Shown in pieces: positions 1 to 8,948 of a stretch of DNA of 17,020 bases. Each line of letters starts with the position of its first letter. Position 1 is the first letter of the stretch. A program made the position numbers and the translations under genes. The notes beneath the pieces are model-generated. The model was given only the letters and a program-made list of their open reading frames with translations. It had not been told where the DNA came from and did not search any database. Source of the DNA: Candidatus Merdenecus merdavium (GTDB taxonomy: Bacteria > Bacillota > Clostridia > Lachnospirales > Lachnospiraceae); the NCBI GenBank assembly GCA_018715425.1, contig DVLR01000387.1, positions 1-17,020 on the forward strand. Direction: 5' to 3'.

Positions 1-1051
1 GAAACTTTTCCATAAAGGCAATGGTAAGGTCAATACATACACCCACGGTTTTACCACTATGAACCAGGTCAGCTAGAACCTCACTTGCTGGTGCATAAAA
101 ATATTGTTCTTTTATTTTCTTTTTTAACGTATCCTTTAAGTCATCCCTAATTTTCTTCGTACGCTCCCGCTTACTATCTGATACAGCGGGGTCTTTTTTT
201 CTTGATAAAGTCGTATGTTTTATCTGACCCATAGCCTCATAAAGCTCTTCATATGTATTTAGGGTAAGTAAGTGTGATAGTATCTGTTTATCATCTTGCA
301 AAGCCTGCTCGTACATGTAGGGACCATCTTCTGATAATGCTAGAGCTATGGCCGCATCGGCTTCTTGCAAAAGATCTTTTAAATATAGATGAACCGTATC
401 AATGAATTGTTTTGCCCAAGGTGAATGATTGATATCATCCATGGTCTTTACATCGTAGATTTTTTTACATTCCAACAACCATTCCTTGGGCCTAGGATAA
501 CTCATAGCAAATTCATAAAGCTGTAGAATATAAGTTTCTAGCTCATCGTCTCGTTTTCCAGTGGCAAAACTTTCTACAAAATCATAAAATGCAGGATCTT
601 TGCTGGCATAACGATCTTCTATTAACTGCTCTGCCACATCACTTTTTAAAAGTTTCATTTCTCCTTCATCGCCCATTCGAAAGCTTGGATCTAGGTCGAT
701 CATATGAAAATAGTTTCTAATGACATAAAGGCAAAAACTATGTATGGTGGTAATCAAAGCATTGTGAATGAGGGTAGATTGTCTCTGTAAATGCGCACTA
801 TCTGGTCGTTCTTCCACCTTTTTTTCAATGGCAGCACTAATTCTCTCTCTCATTTCAGAAGCTGCTGCTTTTGTAAAAGTAACAATTAAGAGGCGGTCAA
901 TATCCACAGGTTTTGATTCATCGGTGATTTTTGAGATAATTCTTTCTACTAACACTGCTGTCTTTCCTGATCCTGCTGCTGCTGATACCAAAATATTACG
1001 ATCACGAAGATCGATGACCTTTTGTTGTTCTTCCGTCCATGAAACACCCAC
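1..1051 (-). CDS. addA: ATP-dependent helicase/nuclease subunit A, N-terminal part (runs off the left edge)
   Basis: This is the N-terminal 350 residues of AddA, the UvrD/Rep-family (SF1) helicase-nuclease subunit of the AddAB complex, which resects double-strand breaks for RecA loading. The frame is open from 1051 to the window edge without interruption. Directly visible are the Q-motif-like start (VSWTEEQQKVIDL), the Walker A loop AAAGSGKT at residues 24-31, helicase motif Ia (IVTFTKAAASEMRERI, about residues 56-71) and TTIHSFCLYVIRNYF near residue 100. The start is GTG at 1051-1049, one base after the addB stop. Its ribosome binding site GGAGG lies inside the last codons of addB, so the two are probably translationally coupled. 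The remaining helicase motifs and the C-terminal RecB-type nuclease domain would lie beyond position 1 and cannot be checked. Family assignment is very secure because addB is adjacent. Confidence 0.96.
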   Translation of the reverse strand, partial: MGVSWTEEQQKVIDLRDRNILVSAAAGSGKTAVLVERIISKITDESKPVDIDRLLIVTFTKAAASEMRERISAAIEKKVEERPDSAHLQRQSTLIHNALITTIHSFCLYVIRNYFHMIDLDPSFRMGDEGEMKLLKSDVAEQLIEDRYASKDPAFYDFVESFATGKRDDELETYILQLYEFAMSYPRPKEWLLECKKIYDVKTMDDINHSPWAKQFIDTVHLYLKDLLQEADAAIALALSEDGPYMYEQALQDDKQILSHLLTLNTYEELYEAMGQIKHTTLSRKKDPAVSDSKRERTKKIRDDLKDTLKKKIKEQYFYAPASEVLADLVHSGKTVGVCIDLTIAFMEKF

Positions 1052-1052
1052 C

Positions 1053-4000
1053 TTACTCCACCTCCTCATCTTTATTTTCAGAATCCCCTAAATGAAGAGG
1101 AGATTCTTCCTGAATTTTCTTCCAAACATCTTCTGGCTTATATTTTCTAAAACGTCTAAATTTATATCCTGGAATCTGAGGATCAAATCCACAGATCTTT
1201 TTATACTGACAATACTCACAGCTATTCTTGGTGCCTAGCTCATAAGGTTCCACATTCATATTTCCATTTAAGATTTCTTTACCAATTTTTGAAATTTTAT
1301 CATTCACATAATTAGACAATACTTCAAACTGCTCTTTTGATGCCACACTGGATGTTTTTGTTGGAAAGCCTTCTTTGTTAAGAGTAACTGGTATCACCTT
1401 GGATGATTTCTCCATGGTCTTATCTAAGTGTTGAATGACTTCTATATCGCTGTTGACCAGGCCAGACATACGTAGCTCTTTCAATATCTTTTGCTTGATT
1501 TCTTCTTCACTATCTACCTGTTCTTCTTTTTCTGTCATGGGGTCTTTCATGTTGTAATAAAGAATCCCACCAGGGACTACCTCTTTATTGGGATAGTCCT
1601 GCTTATTCATCTCAACAGCAGCATTTAAGTAAACAACCAACTGTAACTGTAAACCATAATACAATTCCACCATATCAAAAGATGTATTACCAGATTTATA
1701 ATCTATAATTTTAATGTACAAGGTGTCTTCCGTTTCGTAAGTATCTAATCTATCGATTCTTCCTTTTAGCTTTAAGGATTCATCTTTTGATAAAGCGATA
1801 TTTAATGATTCCAAATTCTCGGCCATAGCAAAAGAAACCTCATAGCTTTTAGGGGTAAAACTGCCTCGTTTTATCTGCTCTTGCAATCCCCAAATAGTCC
1901 TTTTGACAATCCTTCTGATACGCGTGATCATATATTCATTTCTAGCAGAGCTATGAAGAACGGCTTTATCATCATCAGTGATGATTTTATCTAAGCTAAA
2001 CTCTACCATCTCTTCTCGCTTATCATCTGGCAGGGTAAACCAATCATAACTACTGTGTTCCAACTGTTTTGAAAAGTCTTCTAAGATATGATGAAGAATA
2101 TTTCCCATATCCACTGGCTCAAAGGTGTAGGTCTTTCTTTCACTTAGCTTTAACCCATATCCCATAAAGTGGGCAAATGCACACGCTGCGTAACGTTCCA
2201 GTCTCGTTACACTGTTTTCTAATACCTTGCCATAAAGTGCATTGGCTACCGTTTTGCTTAACTGTTCATTATTTCTATGAAGAAACGTAGCATCCATTAA
2301 TTGATTTAGTTTTACTTGGTAATTCTCATGTTCTAAATAACATAAAAATAGCTCCCACCATTCCTCTTTAGCCTTTCCTTCTTTATAATCCTGTAATCCA
2401 TCTATTAAGTATGGAATTCCACTCTTATAAGTAACTACCCGATCTAATAAACCAGTATCCACTTCTTCATCCACAACGGTAATAGCAGGAAATAGCTTTT
2501 TAATGGTACTGATCAAATAAGATGGCCTTAAAGCCTTCCCTTCTGAATTCATCTTACTATAAGAAAGATATAGTCTTTCACTGGGTTTCGTCATATTTAA
2601 ATACAAGTAAAACTTCTGAATATAAGAGTTTTGCCTCGCCGTTGGTGCAAGCTCTATTTTATGGCTGTTCAAGATTTCTCGTTCCATTTCGGAAATAATC
2701 CCCCCTTGATTGACACTCTTAGGAATATTTCCATCATTAATGCCAGCAAAGAATAGAACCTTAACATCCTTTAGCCTCGTTCTTTCAATGTCACCCACCA
2801 TGATCTGGTCGACCCCTGGAGGAATGATTCCTACTTTCGTTTCTTGAAATCCTGCCTCTAACATTTCTTTATATTCTGTGATCGAGATGTTTTCTTCCCC
2901 TAATAATTTTACTACTTGATCAAATAAATCCATTACGATTTTATATACTTGAGAATACTCTTTGGCTAAGCTTTTATTTCCTTCTTCCATAAAAGCGATT
3001 TCATATTCTTTCAGTTTTTTCTGGATTCCATGAGATACGATCATATGGTATAGGGCTTCCGTAATTTCTTTCACCGTCACATTTTTATTCTTTAACACTT
3101 TAGCAAAAAGGAGAAGTGGTGTAGCGACTTCTTCTCTGATTTCGTTGATTCGAACTAATTTTCCCTCTTCTTCTCTTTTAAAATTTCTAGTCCAAGGTTT
3201 TTCCCATTTTTTATGTCCTCTGATTCCAAAAGCAATGACGTAATTTTCTAATATATCAATATCGGATAAAGGAATACCTGTTAAATCACATCTTAGAAAT
3301 CGAAACATACTTTCGTAGGAAAAATCTAAAATGACAATATCTAACAATGCCCGTATATATTCGATAAAAGGATTCATTAAGATGGTACGTTTATGATCGA
3401 TAAAACAAGGAATATCATATTCTAAAAATGCCTTTTCTATGTAGTTACTGTAGCTTTCCATATCTCCCGTAATCACGGCAATATCCTTATATCGATAGTG
3501 ATGTTCTCTCACTAAAGACCGAATATTTCGCGCTATAAAATAAGCCTCTCCCATAGGATTCTTTTCCAGATGAATGGATATTTCATCTTGTTCCTGATCA
3601 TAAGTCTTGCCGTGATAGCGGAAAAGATTCTTTTCTAAAAACCCCAACCCATGAGCGTCTTTAAACCGATAGACCATATCTTTGCCGTAAATATGTGGTT
3701 CTTCAATGGTCACTTGCTCTTCTTTTGCAAGATTCATCAAATTACGAATGGTCTTCTTCGTCAAATAAAACAACTCATGTTCACCATAAATACGAAAAGG
3801 TTCTTCCGCTGGATCAAGAGTTAAAGAGATGGTAATTTTTTTAGCTAATTTTAAAAGTTCTCGCAATAGTTTATTTTGTATTGGTGTAAAACCTGTAAAA
3901 CCATCTAAGATGATCTCACTATTTTCTATAAGTTTTGATTTTGAAACCACTTGGCATAAAACATCTAATATTTCTTCTTCTGTAATGTAATGATCTGATA

Positions 4001-4508
4001 AATAATCTTTAAATGCCTGGTATAAAACTCGAATATCTTTTAATTTATACTGCAGGGTACTATGATCTTTTGATACTTGAATCATATGATCTAAATCTTC
4101 TAAAGATATATTATACTGAGTCAGCTCTGAAAGAATGGATTTGACTTCTCCAATATAACCTAATTTCTTAAGATTACTGCCGAAAATAGGTAGATCCTTC
4201 TTTTTGTCTCCAGCTATCTTCCTAAGAACTAAGCTCTTTCCTGATTCTTCTAATACTGTTCTCTCATCTGCTCCCACCTCTTCAAAAACTCGATAGGCTA
4301 GACGTCCAAAACTTAAAATATCAATATTCATAATCCCCTTTCTAGGATGCATGGATACTAAATCTTTTTGCGTCTGCATGGTAAACTGCTCGGGAACTAT
4401 AATGATATAATTCTTCTTTGGATAGGTCATGGATTCTTCAATAACTTTTTTGTATATTTCATAGGATTTTCCTGCCCCTGAACTTCCGTATACGATTTGT
4501 AAGGACAC
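1053..4508 (-). CDS. addB: ATP-dependent helicase/nuclease subunit B
   Basis: This 1151-residue protein is the AddB subunit of the AddAB helicase-nuclease, a cytoplasmic complex for recombinational repair. A Walker A loop (GSSGAGKS, residues 8-15) opens the protein. The long middle carries the inactivated-helicase-like region known for AddB. The C-terminal nuclease domain shows a GRIDRLD motif (D919) and a DYKSG motif (D936, K938) typical of the RecB/AddB nuclease family. Four cysteines, C776, C1097, C1100 and C1106, have the same arrangement as the four that hold the 4Fe-4S cluster in Bacillus subtilis AddB: one far upstream, then a C-x2-C-x5-C group. All key residues appear intact. The start codon is GTG at 4508-4506 (TCC TTA CAA follows), with an AGG/GGTG-rich but not ideal ribosome site upstream. 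addA follows after one base. Confidence 0.97.
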   Translation of the reverse strand: MSLQIVYGSSGAGKSYEIYKKVIEESMTYPKKNYIIIVPEQFTMQTQKDLVSMHPRKGIMNIDILSFGRLAYRVFEEVGADERTVLEESGKSLVLRKIAGDKKKDLPIFGSNLKKLGYIGEVKSILSELTQYNISLEDLDHMIQVSKDHSTLQYKLKDIRVLYQAFKDYLSDHYITEEEILDVLCQVVSKSKLIENSEIILDGFTGFTPIQNKLLRELLKLAKKITISLTLDPAEEPFRIYGEHELFYLTKKTIRNLMNLAKEEQVTIEEPHIYGKDMVYRFKDAHGLGFLEKNLFRYHGKTYDQEQDEISIHLEKNPMGEAYFIARNIRSLVREHHYRYKDIAVITGDMESYSNYIEKAFLEYDIPCFIDHKRTILMNPFIEYIRALLDIVILDFSYESMFRFLRCDLTGIPLSDIDILENYVIAFGIRGHKKWEKPWTRNFKREEEGKLVRINEIREEVATPLLLFAKVLKNKNVTVKEITEALYHMIVSHGIQKKLKEYEIAFMEEGNKSLAKEYSQVYKIVMDLFDQVVKLLGEENISITEYKEMLEAGFQETKVGIIPPGVDQIMVGDIERTRLKDVKVLFFAGINDGNIPKSVNQGGIISEMEREILNSHKIELAPTARQNSYIQKFYLYLNMTKPSERLYLSYSKMNSEGKALRPSYLISTIKKLFPAITVVDEEVDTGLLDRVVTYKSGIPYLIDGLQDYKEGKAKEEWWELFLCYLEHENYQVKLNQLMDATFLHRNNEQLSKTVANALYGKVLENSVTRLERYAACAFAHFMGYGLKLSERKTYTFEPVDMGNILHHILEDFSKQLEHSSYDWFTLPDDKREEMVEFSLDKIITDDDKAVLHSSARNEYMITRIRRIVKRTIWGLQEQIKRGSFTPKSYEVSFAMAENLESLNIALSKDESLKLKGRIDRLDTYETEDTLYIKIIDYKSGNTSFDMVELYYGLQLQLVVYLNAAVEMNKQDYPNKEVVPGGILYYNMKDPMTEKEEQVDSEEEIKQKILKELRMSGLVNSDIEVIQHLDKTMEKSSKVIPVTLNKEGFPTKTSSVASKEQFEVLSNYVNDKISKIGKEILNGNMNVEPYELGTKNSCEYCQYKKICGFDPQIPGYKFRRFRKYKPEDVWKKIQEESPLHLGDSENKDEEVE

Positions 4509-4534
4509 TTTATCACCAACCTTTCTATCTATTT

Positions 4535-4562
4535 AGTATTTTACCATATAACGTGTTGTCAA
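4535..4562 (-). promoter_or_regulatory. Putative sigma-A promoter of addB-addA
   Basis: On the minus strand a perfect TTGACA box (4562-4557) is followed after 16 bases by AATACT (4540-4535, four of six matches to TATAAT). Transcription would start about 20 bases upstream of the addB GTG codon. The perfect -35 box makes this credible, but the -10 box is only moderate. It faces away from the plus-strand gene at 4681. Confidence 0.5.
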
Positions 4563-4680
4563 AGGAATTTATTTTAGTAATCACCATGATCAACAAGGTA
4601 GGACACATAGATTTATTTATAGGCATATTTAAGAGACTGTCTTAATAAAATATAGAAAAGAATGTTTGGGAGGGTTTACT

Positions 4681-5127
4681 ATGAGTTCTAAGACTAAAAT
4701 TGTGGTATTACGCATGAAGGAGGTCATTTACACTGGTATCTTCGTAGCTCTTGGGATTTTATTGATCTTGGTTCTTTTCTTTATGTTTCTTCCTAGAAAT
4801 AAGGAGAAAAAAGAGGATGCCACTGTTCCAACGATATCCTATACGGCTGGAGTGTATTCCACACCCATTGTTTTAAATAATAATACGATGGATCTTGAAG
4901 TAGTGGTAGATAAGGATCATATTAGCTCCATCCGTCTTGTAAATTTAAGTGAAGCGGTAACAACAATGTATCCTTTGATGGAGCCAACTTTAGAAGAATT
5001 AGCTGTGCAGATTTACGAGAGTCAATCTCTAGAAGATATTACATATTCTGAACATAATAAATATACTTCGATGTTGCTGCTAGATGGAATTGAAAAGGCA
5101 TTGGAAAAAGCGGCTGATGTTTCATAG
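4681..5127 (+). CDS. Small membrane-anchored protein with a degenerate FMN-binding-like domain
   Basis: This 148-residue protein has a short basic N-terminus, one hydrophobic membrane segment (about residues 15-38) followed by PRNKEKK, and an outer domain of about 95 residues. The domain layout resembles the FMN_bind family: a glycine-containing opening strand (SYTAGVYS), a strand (LEVVVDKDHISSIRLVNL), a helix ending in ESQSLEDI, then YTS and a closing helix (LLDGIEKALEKA). In that family a threonine of an (S/G)-G-A-T motif just before this helix carries covalent FMN; here the position reads TYSEHNKYTS (residues 121-130), so that threonine is absent. The fold assignment is by eye and inferential. 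I chose ATG 4681 because GGGAGGG (4668-4674) lies at the right distance; the frame extends upstream to a TTG at 4666, but that would swallow the ribosome site. It is the only plus-strand gene here, divergent from addB and convergent with nadE. Confidence 0.85.
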   Translation: MSSKTKIVVLRMKEVIYTGIFVALGILLILVLFFMFLPRNKEKKEDATVPTISYTAGVYSTPIVLNNNTMDLEVVVDKDHISSIRLVNLSEAVTTMYPLMEPTLEELAVQIYESQSLEDITYSEHNKYTSMLLLDGIEKALEKAADVS

Positions 5128-5137
5128 CCGCTTTTTT
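5106..5137. terminator. Bidirectional intrinsic terminator between the small plus-strand gene and nadE
   Basis: AGCGGCT (5109-5115) pairs with AGCCGCT (5126-5132), extended by an A run on the left and a T run on the right; the inner ATG/CAT can also pair around a TTT loop. There is a T run after the hairpin on both strands, so it can end transcription of the plus-strand gene and of nadE arriving from the right. The TAG stop codon of the plus-strand gene (5125-5127) lies inside the hairpin. Confidence 0.9.
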
Positions 5138-5184
5138 ACTTGTTAGCCGTCCACCTCAAATCAAAACAGACCACACAAGAGAAA

Positions 5185-7095
5185 CTAAAGTTTTTCTACT
5201 TCATCTAACCAAATACGAGATGAGGCATCGCTTGGCATCCTTAGGTCGCCCCTAGGGGAAATTCCAATGGTTCCTACCTTTGGCCCGTCTGGAAGACATG
5301 AGCGTTTAAATTGTTGGCTAAAAAAACGTAAGTAAAAGGTTTTTAGCCATTTTAATATGGTTTCTTTTTGATATACATCTTGAAAAGTCTGTTTCGCTAT
5401 ACGATATAGCTTTGTTGGTGTATAACCAAACCTTAAAATATAGTATAAGAAAAAATCATGAAGTTCATATGGCCCTACAAGATCTTCAGTCACTTGAGAT
5501 ATTTTCCCATCTTTTGGAGGTAACAGCTCTGGACTTACTGGCGTATCTAGTACATCTAAAAGGATATCTCTAAGCTCAGGATCCTTCGTGGTTTTTGCAC
5601 AGTAATCCACTAAATATCTTACTAAGGTTTTTGGTATGGAAGAGTTTACTCCATACATAGACATATGATCTCCATTGTAAGTAGCCCATCCTAGAGCCAA
5701 TTCCGACATATCACCTGTTCCTATAACCATTCCATTTGTCTGATTCGCAATATCCATTAGAACTTGGGTTCGTTCTCTTGCCTGAGCATTCTCAAACGTC
5801 ACATCGTGGTCCTTCATGGAATGACCGATGTCTTTTAAATGTAACATGACAGATTCTTTAATATCAACTTCTCTAAAGGTTGCACCAGTACAAGTAATCA
5901 TTTTACAAGCATTTTGATAAGTTCTGTCTGTAGTTCCAAAACATGGCATTGTAACTCCAACAATGTTGCTTTTATCTAAATTTAAAAGGTCAAAAGCCTT
6001 GACTGTTACCAGCAGTGCAAGGGTAGAGTCAAGCCCACCTGATATACCGATTACTGCACTTCTACAGTGTGTATGCTCCAACCGCTTTTTCAACCCCATA
6101 GCCTGAATATTTAAAATTTCCTCAAAACGCTCTTTACGGACTTTTTCATCTGATGGAACAAATGGCTTTCTTGCAAATGTTCTAGTTAGTTTTGTTTCCT
6201 CGATCTTTAAGGAAAACGGTACCTTAAAATGCTCCCTATCTATTGATAAAAAGGTATTCATTCTTCTTCTTTCGCTTCTTAGTCTTCCAAGATCTATTTC
6301 AGAATAAATCATCCCACTGGATAATGGTTCACTCTCTTGTAGTACAGAGCCGTTTTCTGCAATGATATTGTGTCCACTAAATACTAAATCTGTAGTGGAT
6401 TCTCCCTCTCCTGCATTTGCATAAATATAAGCACAGGAAAGTCTTTTGGATTGACCTTGTATCAACTCTCTACGAAAACTTCTTTTCCCTACTAATTCAT
6501 CACTTGCAGAGCTATTAATCATCACCGTTGCACCAGCCAATGCATGAGCAGTACTTGGTGGATTCGGTGACCAGACATCTTCACATATTTCTGCTCCAAT
6601 AACTAAGCCCTTAAGCTCTTGACAAGTAAACAGAAGATCTGTTCCAAAAGGAAGGAAAGATCCATCTTCTAATTCAAGGAAATTTGTTTTACCTGTAAAA
6701 TGAGTAAAATGACGTAGTTCGTAGAACTCTCCATAATTGGGAATATTTGTTTTTGGAACGATTCCAAGGAGTTTTCCATGGTTTATTGCAGCTACAACAT
6801 TATATAGCTTTCCGTCTAATTCCCATGGCAAACCTACAAAAACAATCCCATCTATCTCTCTCGTATGCTCTACGATTTTATCTAAGGCCTTGGAAGCCTC
6901 TGTCAGTAGGGTCTCTTGGGAAAATAGATCGCCACAAGTGTATCCTGTAATACAAAGTTCTGGAAACACCATAATCTTTGCATGTTCTTTTGCCATCTCA
7001 CTGATCATATCACAGATAACGATTTGATTCTTTTTACAATCAGCGACTGTTATTTTTGGTGTGGCTGCTGCCACTTTTATGAATCCTTGTTCCAT
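5185..7095 (-). CDS. nadE: Glutamine-dependent NAD(+) synthetase
   Basis: This 636-residue two-domain enzyme makes NAD from deamido-NAD, ATP and glutamine, the last step of NAD biosynthesis in the cytoplasm. The N-terminal glutaminase is a nitrilase-fold domain with the expected Glu-Lys-Cys triad: E46 in VFPELCITGY, K115 in VPKTNIPNYGEF, and C171 in GAEICEDVWSP. The C-terminal synthetase is an ATP pyrophosphatase domain with the P-loop SGGLDS (352-357) and the conserved stretch GTGDMSELALGWATYNGD. All catalytic residues are present and the length fits the long, glutamine-using type rather than the short ammonia-dependent enzyme. The ATG at 7095 has AAAGGAGA eight bases upstream. It is the last gene of the methyltransferase-hslO-nadE unit, 60 bases after hslO, and ends before the shared terminator at 5106-5137. 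Confidence 0.97.
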   Translation of the reverse strand: MEQGFIKVAAATPKITVADCKKNQIVICDMISEMAKEHAKIMVFPELCITGYTCGDLFSQETLLTEASKALDKIVEHTREIDGIVFVGLPWELDGKLYNVVAAINHGKLLGIVPKTNIPNYGEFYELRHFTHFTGKTNFLELEDGSFLPFGTDLLFTCQELKGLVIGAEICEDVWSPNPPSTAHALAGATVMINSSASDELVGKRSFRRELIQGQSKRLSCAYIYANAGEGESTTDLVFSGHNIIAENGSVLQESEPLSSGMIYSEIDLGRLRSERRRMNTFLSIDREHFKVPFSLKIEETKLTRTFARKPFVPSDEKVRKERFEEILNIQAMGLKKRLEHTHCRSAVIGISGGLDSTLALLVTVKAFDLLNLDKSNIVGVTMPCFGTTDRTYQNACKMITCTGATFREVDIKESVMLHLKDIGHSMKDHDVTFENAQARERTQVLMDIANQTNGMVIGTGDMSELALGWATYNGDHMSMYGVNSSIPKTLVRYLVDYCAKTTKDPELRDILLDVLDTPVSPELLPPKDGKISQVTEDLVGPYELHDFFLYYILRFGYTPTKLYRIAKQTFQDVYQKETILKWLKTFYLRFFSQQFKRSCLPDGPKVGTIGISPRGDLRMPSDASSRIWLDEVEKL

Positions 7096-7155
7096 AGATA
7101 TGTCTCCTTTCCTAATGGTCCATTCTCTTTTTGGAGGAAGAGAGTACCTCTACGA

Positions 7156-8037
7156 TTAATTGGTAATTTTCTTTTCGATTTCTTCTAATTCCTCTACAGT
7201 GAATTCATACTGTTTATTGCAGAAATGGCAATTTACTTCGATGGATTCGCCATCTTCAATCATTTCTCTAATATCTTTTTTCCCGATACTAATTAACGCT
7301 TTTTCTACACGCTCTTTGGTACAGTTACAGAAGAATCTAGTCGGTATCTTTTCGTTAATTTCAAGGTCCATATCCCCTAGTATTTTTTCTAAAATCGTCT
7401 CTGGAGTGTAACCTTGATCTAATAAATCTGTAACAGAAGTAATTTCTTTTAGATGATCTTCTAATTTTTGAATGGTCTCCTCTTCTGCAAAAGGCAACAA
7501 TTGAATAATGAATCCTCCCCCTTGTTTTACCGTATTTTCTTTCGTCATCAAAACTCCAAGTCCTACACATGATGGAACTTGTTCTGAGGTGGCAAAGTAG
7601 TAAGTCAAATCATCTGCAATCTCTCCTGTTTGTAATGCTGTCTGGCTTGAGTATGGTTCTTTTAGTCCTAAGTCTCTCGTAACACTTAGAAGGCCCGCTC
7701 CTAAAGCGTTCCCTACATCTAATTTCCCTTGATCATTTGGTGGCAACATAACCTCTGGATGAATAACGTATCCTTTTACATTTCCAGTATGATCTGCCGT
7801 TACCGTTAATCCCCCCATTGGACCAGCACCTCTAATCTGAAGAGTTAATAAATCTTTTTCTCCCTTCATCATAATGCCCATCATGGATCCAGCTGTTAGT
7901 AATCTCCCTAGTGCTGCCGTGGCAATGGGGCTTGTGTTATGAGCTTGTCTAGCTTCTTCTACTAATTCTCTTGTTGTAGCTGCAAAAGCCCTGATCTGAC
8001 CTTTCGCTGCTGTTGCTCTTACAATATAATCTGACAT
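7156..8037 (-). CDS. hslO: Hsp33 redox-regulated chaperone
   Basis: This 293-residue protein is the Hsp33 chaperone, a cytoplasmic holdase switched on by oxidative unfolding. The N-terminal domain is typical (SDYIVRATAAKGQIRAFAA, then LGRLLTAGSMMG). The C-terminal redox switch holds four zinc-binding cysteines as C-x-C (C237, C239) and C-x2-C (C270, C273), the standard arrangement, so the redox switch should work. The ATG at 8037 follows the methyltransferase stop by two bases, and its ribosome site (AAGGAG) lies in the last codons of that gene, which suggests translational coupling. In an anaerobe it would protect against air or hypochlorous-type stress; that role is inferred from the family. 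Confidence 0.97.
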   Translation of the reverse strand: MSDYIVRATAAKGQIRAFAATTRELVEEARQAHNTSPIATAALGRLLTAGSMMGIMMKGEKDLLTLQIRGAGPMGGLTVTADHTGNVKGYVIHPEVMLPPNDQGKLDVGNALGAGLLSVTRDLGLKEPYSSQTALQTGEIADDLTYYFATSEQVPSCVGLGVLMTKENTVKQGGGFIIQLLPFAEEETIQKLEDHLKEITSVTDLLDQGYTPETILEKILGDMDLEINEKIPTRFFCNCTKERVEKALISIGKKDIREMIEDGESIEVNCHFCNKQYEFTVEELEEIEKKITN

Positions 8038-8039
8038 AT

Positions 8040-8804
8040 TTATTTCTCCTTTTTTTTACATTCTCTTGCAATAACGTAAATTCGTTGACTCTCCTCTTTT
8101 GGAGGATGTTTCGTAAAAGCATCATAAGCTGTTACATAGGAAAGCCCCGCCTCTTGCAGTAAATTTTTTATTTGTTCTAAATCATATCCTCGTTGGTAAT
8201 GTGTTTCCTCAAATTTTCTATATAAATTGTCTTTTTCACGAACAAAAATAGATAACTCATATTCGTTGATATCGTCCTCTTCATAATAATAGTTGTTCCA
8301 AATAAAACTACTCTCATCCCTATTTTCTGCTATGGTAGAATCTCCCAGGATCTCTTTATATTTATAAATAGTATTTAAATCAAAAATAAACAATCCTCCA
8401 GGATCTAAATAATTATTCACAAGTTTAAATACCTGTAAAAGATCTTCTTCTTCCGTAATATAGTTGATAGAATCGCAAATGCTTATCACGGCTGACACGG
8501 TTCCATATAATTCAAACTCCCTCATATCCTGTAAAAGGTAAAGAATATCTTTTTGATTAGATCCATCCCTTTTATCTAAGGCTATTTGCAGCATCTCTTG
8601 GGAATTATCAATTCCAATCATATCAAAGCCTGCCTGGTCTAATAAGGATGTCATATTTCCTGTTCCACAGCCTAGCTCTAAAAGAATGCCTTCTTCTATT
8701 TTGTAATCCTTTAAAAGCTCTATGACATATTGGCTCCATGATTCGTATGGAATATTATCCATAAAAGCATCGTAAACAGAGGCAAAACTCGTGTAAGCAT
8801 CCAT
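8040..8804 (-). CDS. Class I SAM-dependent methyltransferase
   Basis: This 254-residue cytoplasmic protein has a Rossmann-type methyltransferase core. Motif I is LLELGCGTGN (41-50), the acidic residue that binds the SAM ribose is D66 in IGID, and a following CDSINYI segment and DLNTIYKY segment fit motifs of the same fold. The N-terminus (YTSFASVYDAFMDNIPYESW) resembles the YqeM-type methyltransferases found widely in Firmicutes, whose substrate is not well established, so I give no gene symbol. The frame stays open upstream to a GTG at 8867. I choose ATG 8804 because AAAGGAAG precedes it at proper spacing and because the likely promoter (8858-8886) would start transcription near 8851, downstream of the earlier candidates. 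It is the first gene of a unit with hslO and nadE. Confidence 0.88.
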   Translation of the reverse strand: MDAYTSFASVYDAFMDNIPYESWSQYVIELLKDYKIEEGILLELGCGTGNMTSLLDQAGFDMIGIDNSQEMLQIALDKRDGSNQKDILYLLQDMREFELYGTVSAVISICDSINYITEEEDLLQVFKLVNNYLDPGGLFIFDLNTIYKYKEILGDSTIAENRDESSFIWNNYYYEEDDINEYELSIFVREKDNLYRKFEETHYQRGYDLEQIKNLLQEAGLSYVTAYDAFTKHPPKEESQRIYVIARECKKKEK

Positions 8805-8857
8805 CGTATCTTCCTTTCCCTCTTTTATATCTGTATATCTAATTTTTCTCATAAGAT

Positions 8858-8886
8858 ATACTACCAAGTTTTAAGTTTAAAAGCAA
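8858..8886 (-). promoter_or_regulatory. Putative promoter of the methyltransferase-hslO-nadE unit, with an A/T-rich upstream element
   Basis: On the minus strand TTGCTT (8886-8881) and TAGTAT (8863-8858) are 17 bases apart, with a TGG just before the -10 box giving an extended -10. Upstream, about 8887-8935 is almost purely A/T with repeated A and T runs, resembling an UP element. The -35 box itself is weak (three of six), which would suit a promoter that leans on the upstream tract and the TG. Confidence 0.45.
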
Positions 8887-8948
8887 ATTTTTTATAAAAA
8901 TATAAGTTTTCTTTTATTTTTTATTTCTATTTTTCCCCATTACAAGTA

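Noticed and set aside
768..1091. 107-codon plus-strand open frame across the addA/addB junction
   Set aside because: It lies antisense to well-conserved AddA motifs and has no ribosome site or recognisable protein features.
4621..4656. Promoter for the small plus-strand gene (TTAAGA, TATAGA)
   Set aside because: A TATAGA lies at a plausible place, but no convincing -35 box exists at 16-18 bases, so I did not list it as a feature.
7096..7155. Hairpin TCTCTT/AAGAGA between hslO and nadE as a terminator
   Set aside because: Six base pairs, no T run, and the genes appear to form one unit.
6737..7188. Plus-strand open frames opposite nadE and hslO
   Set aside because: All are antisense shadows of intact, clearly identified genes.
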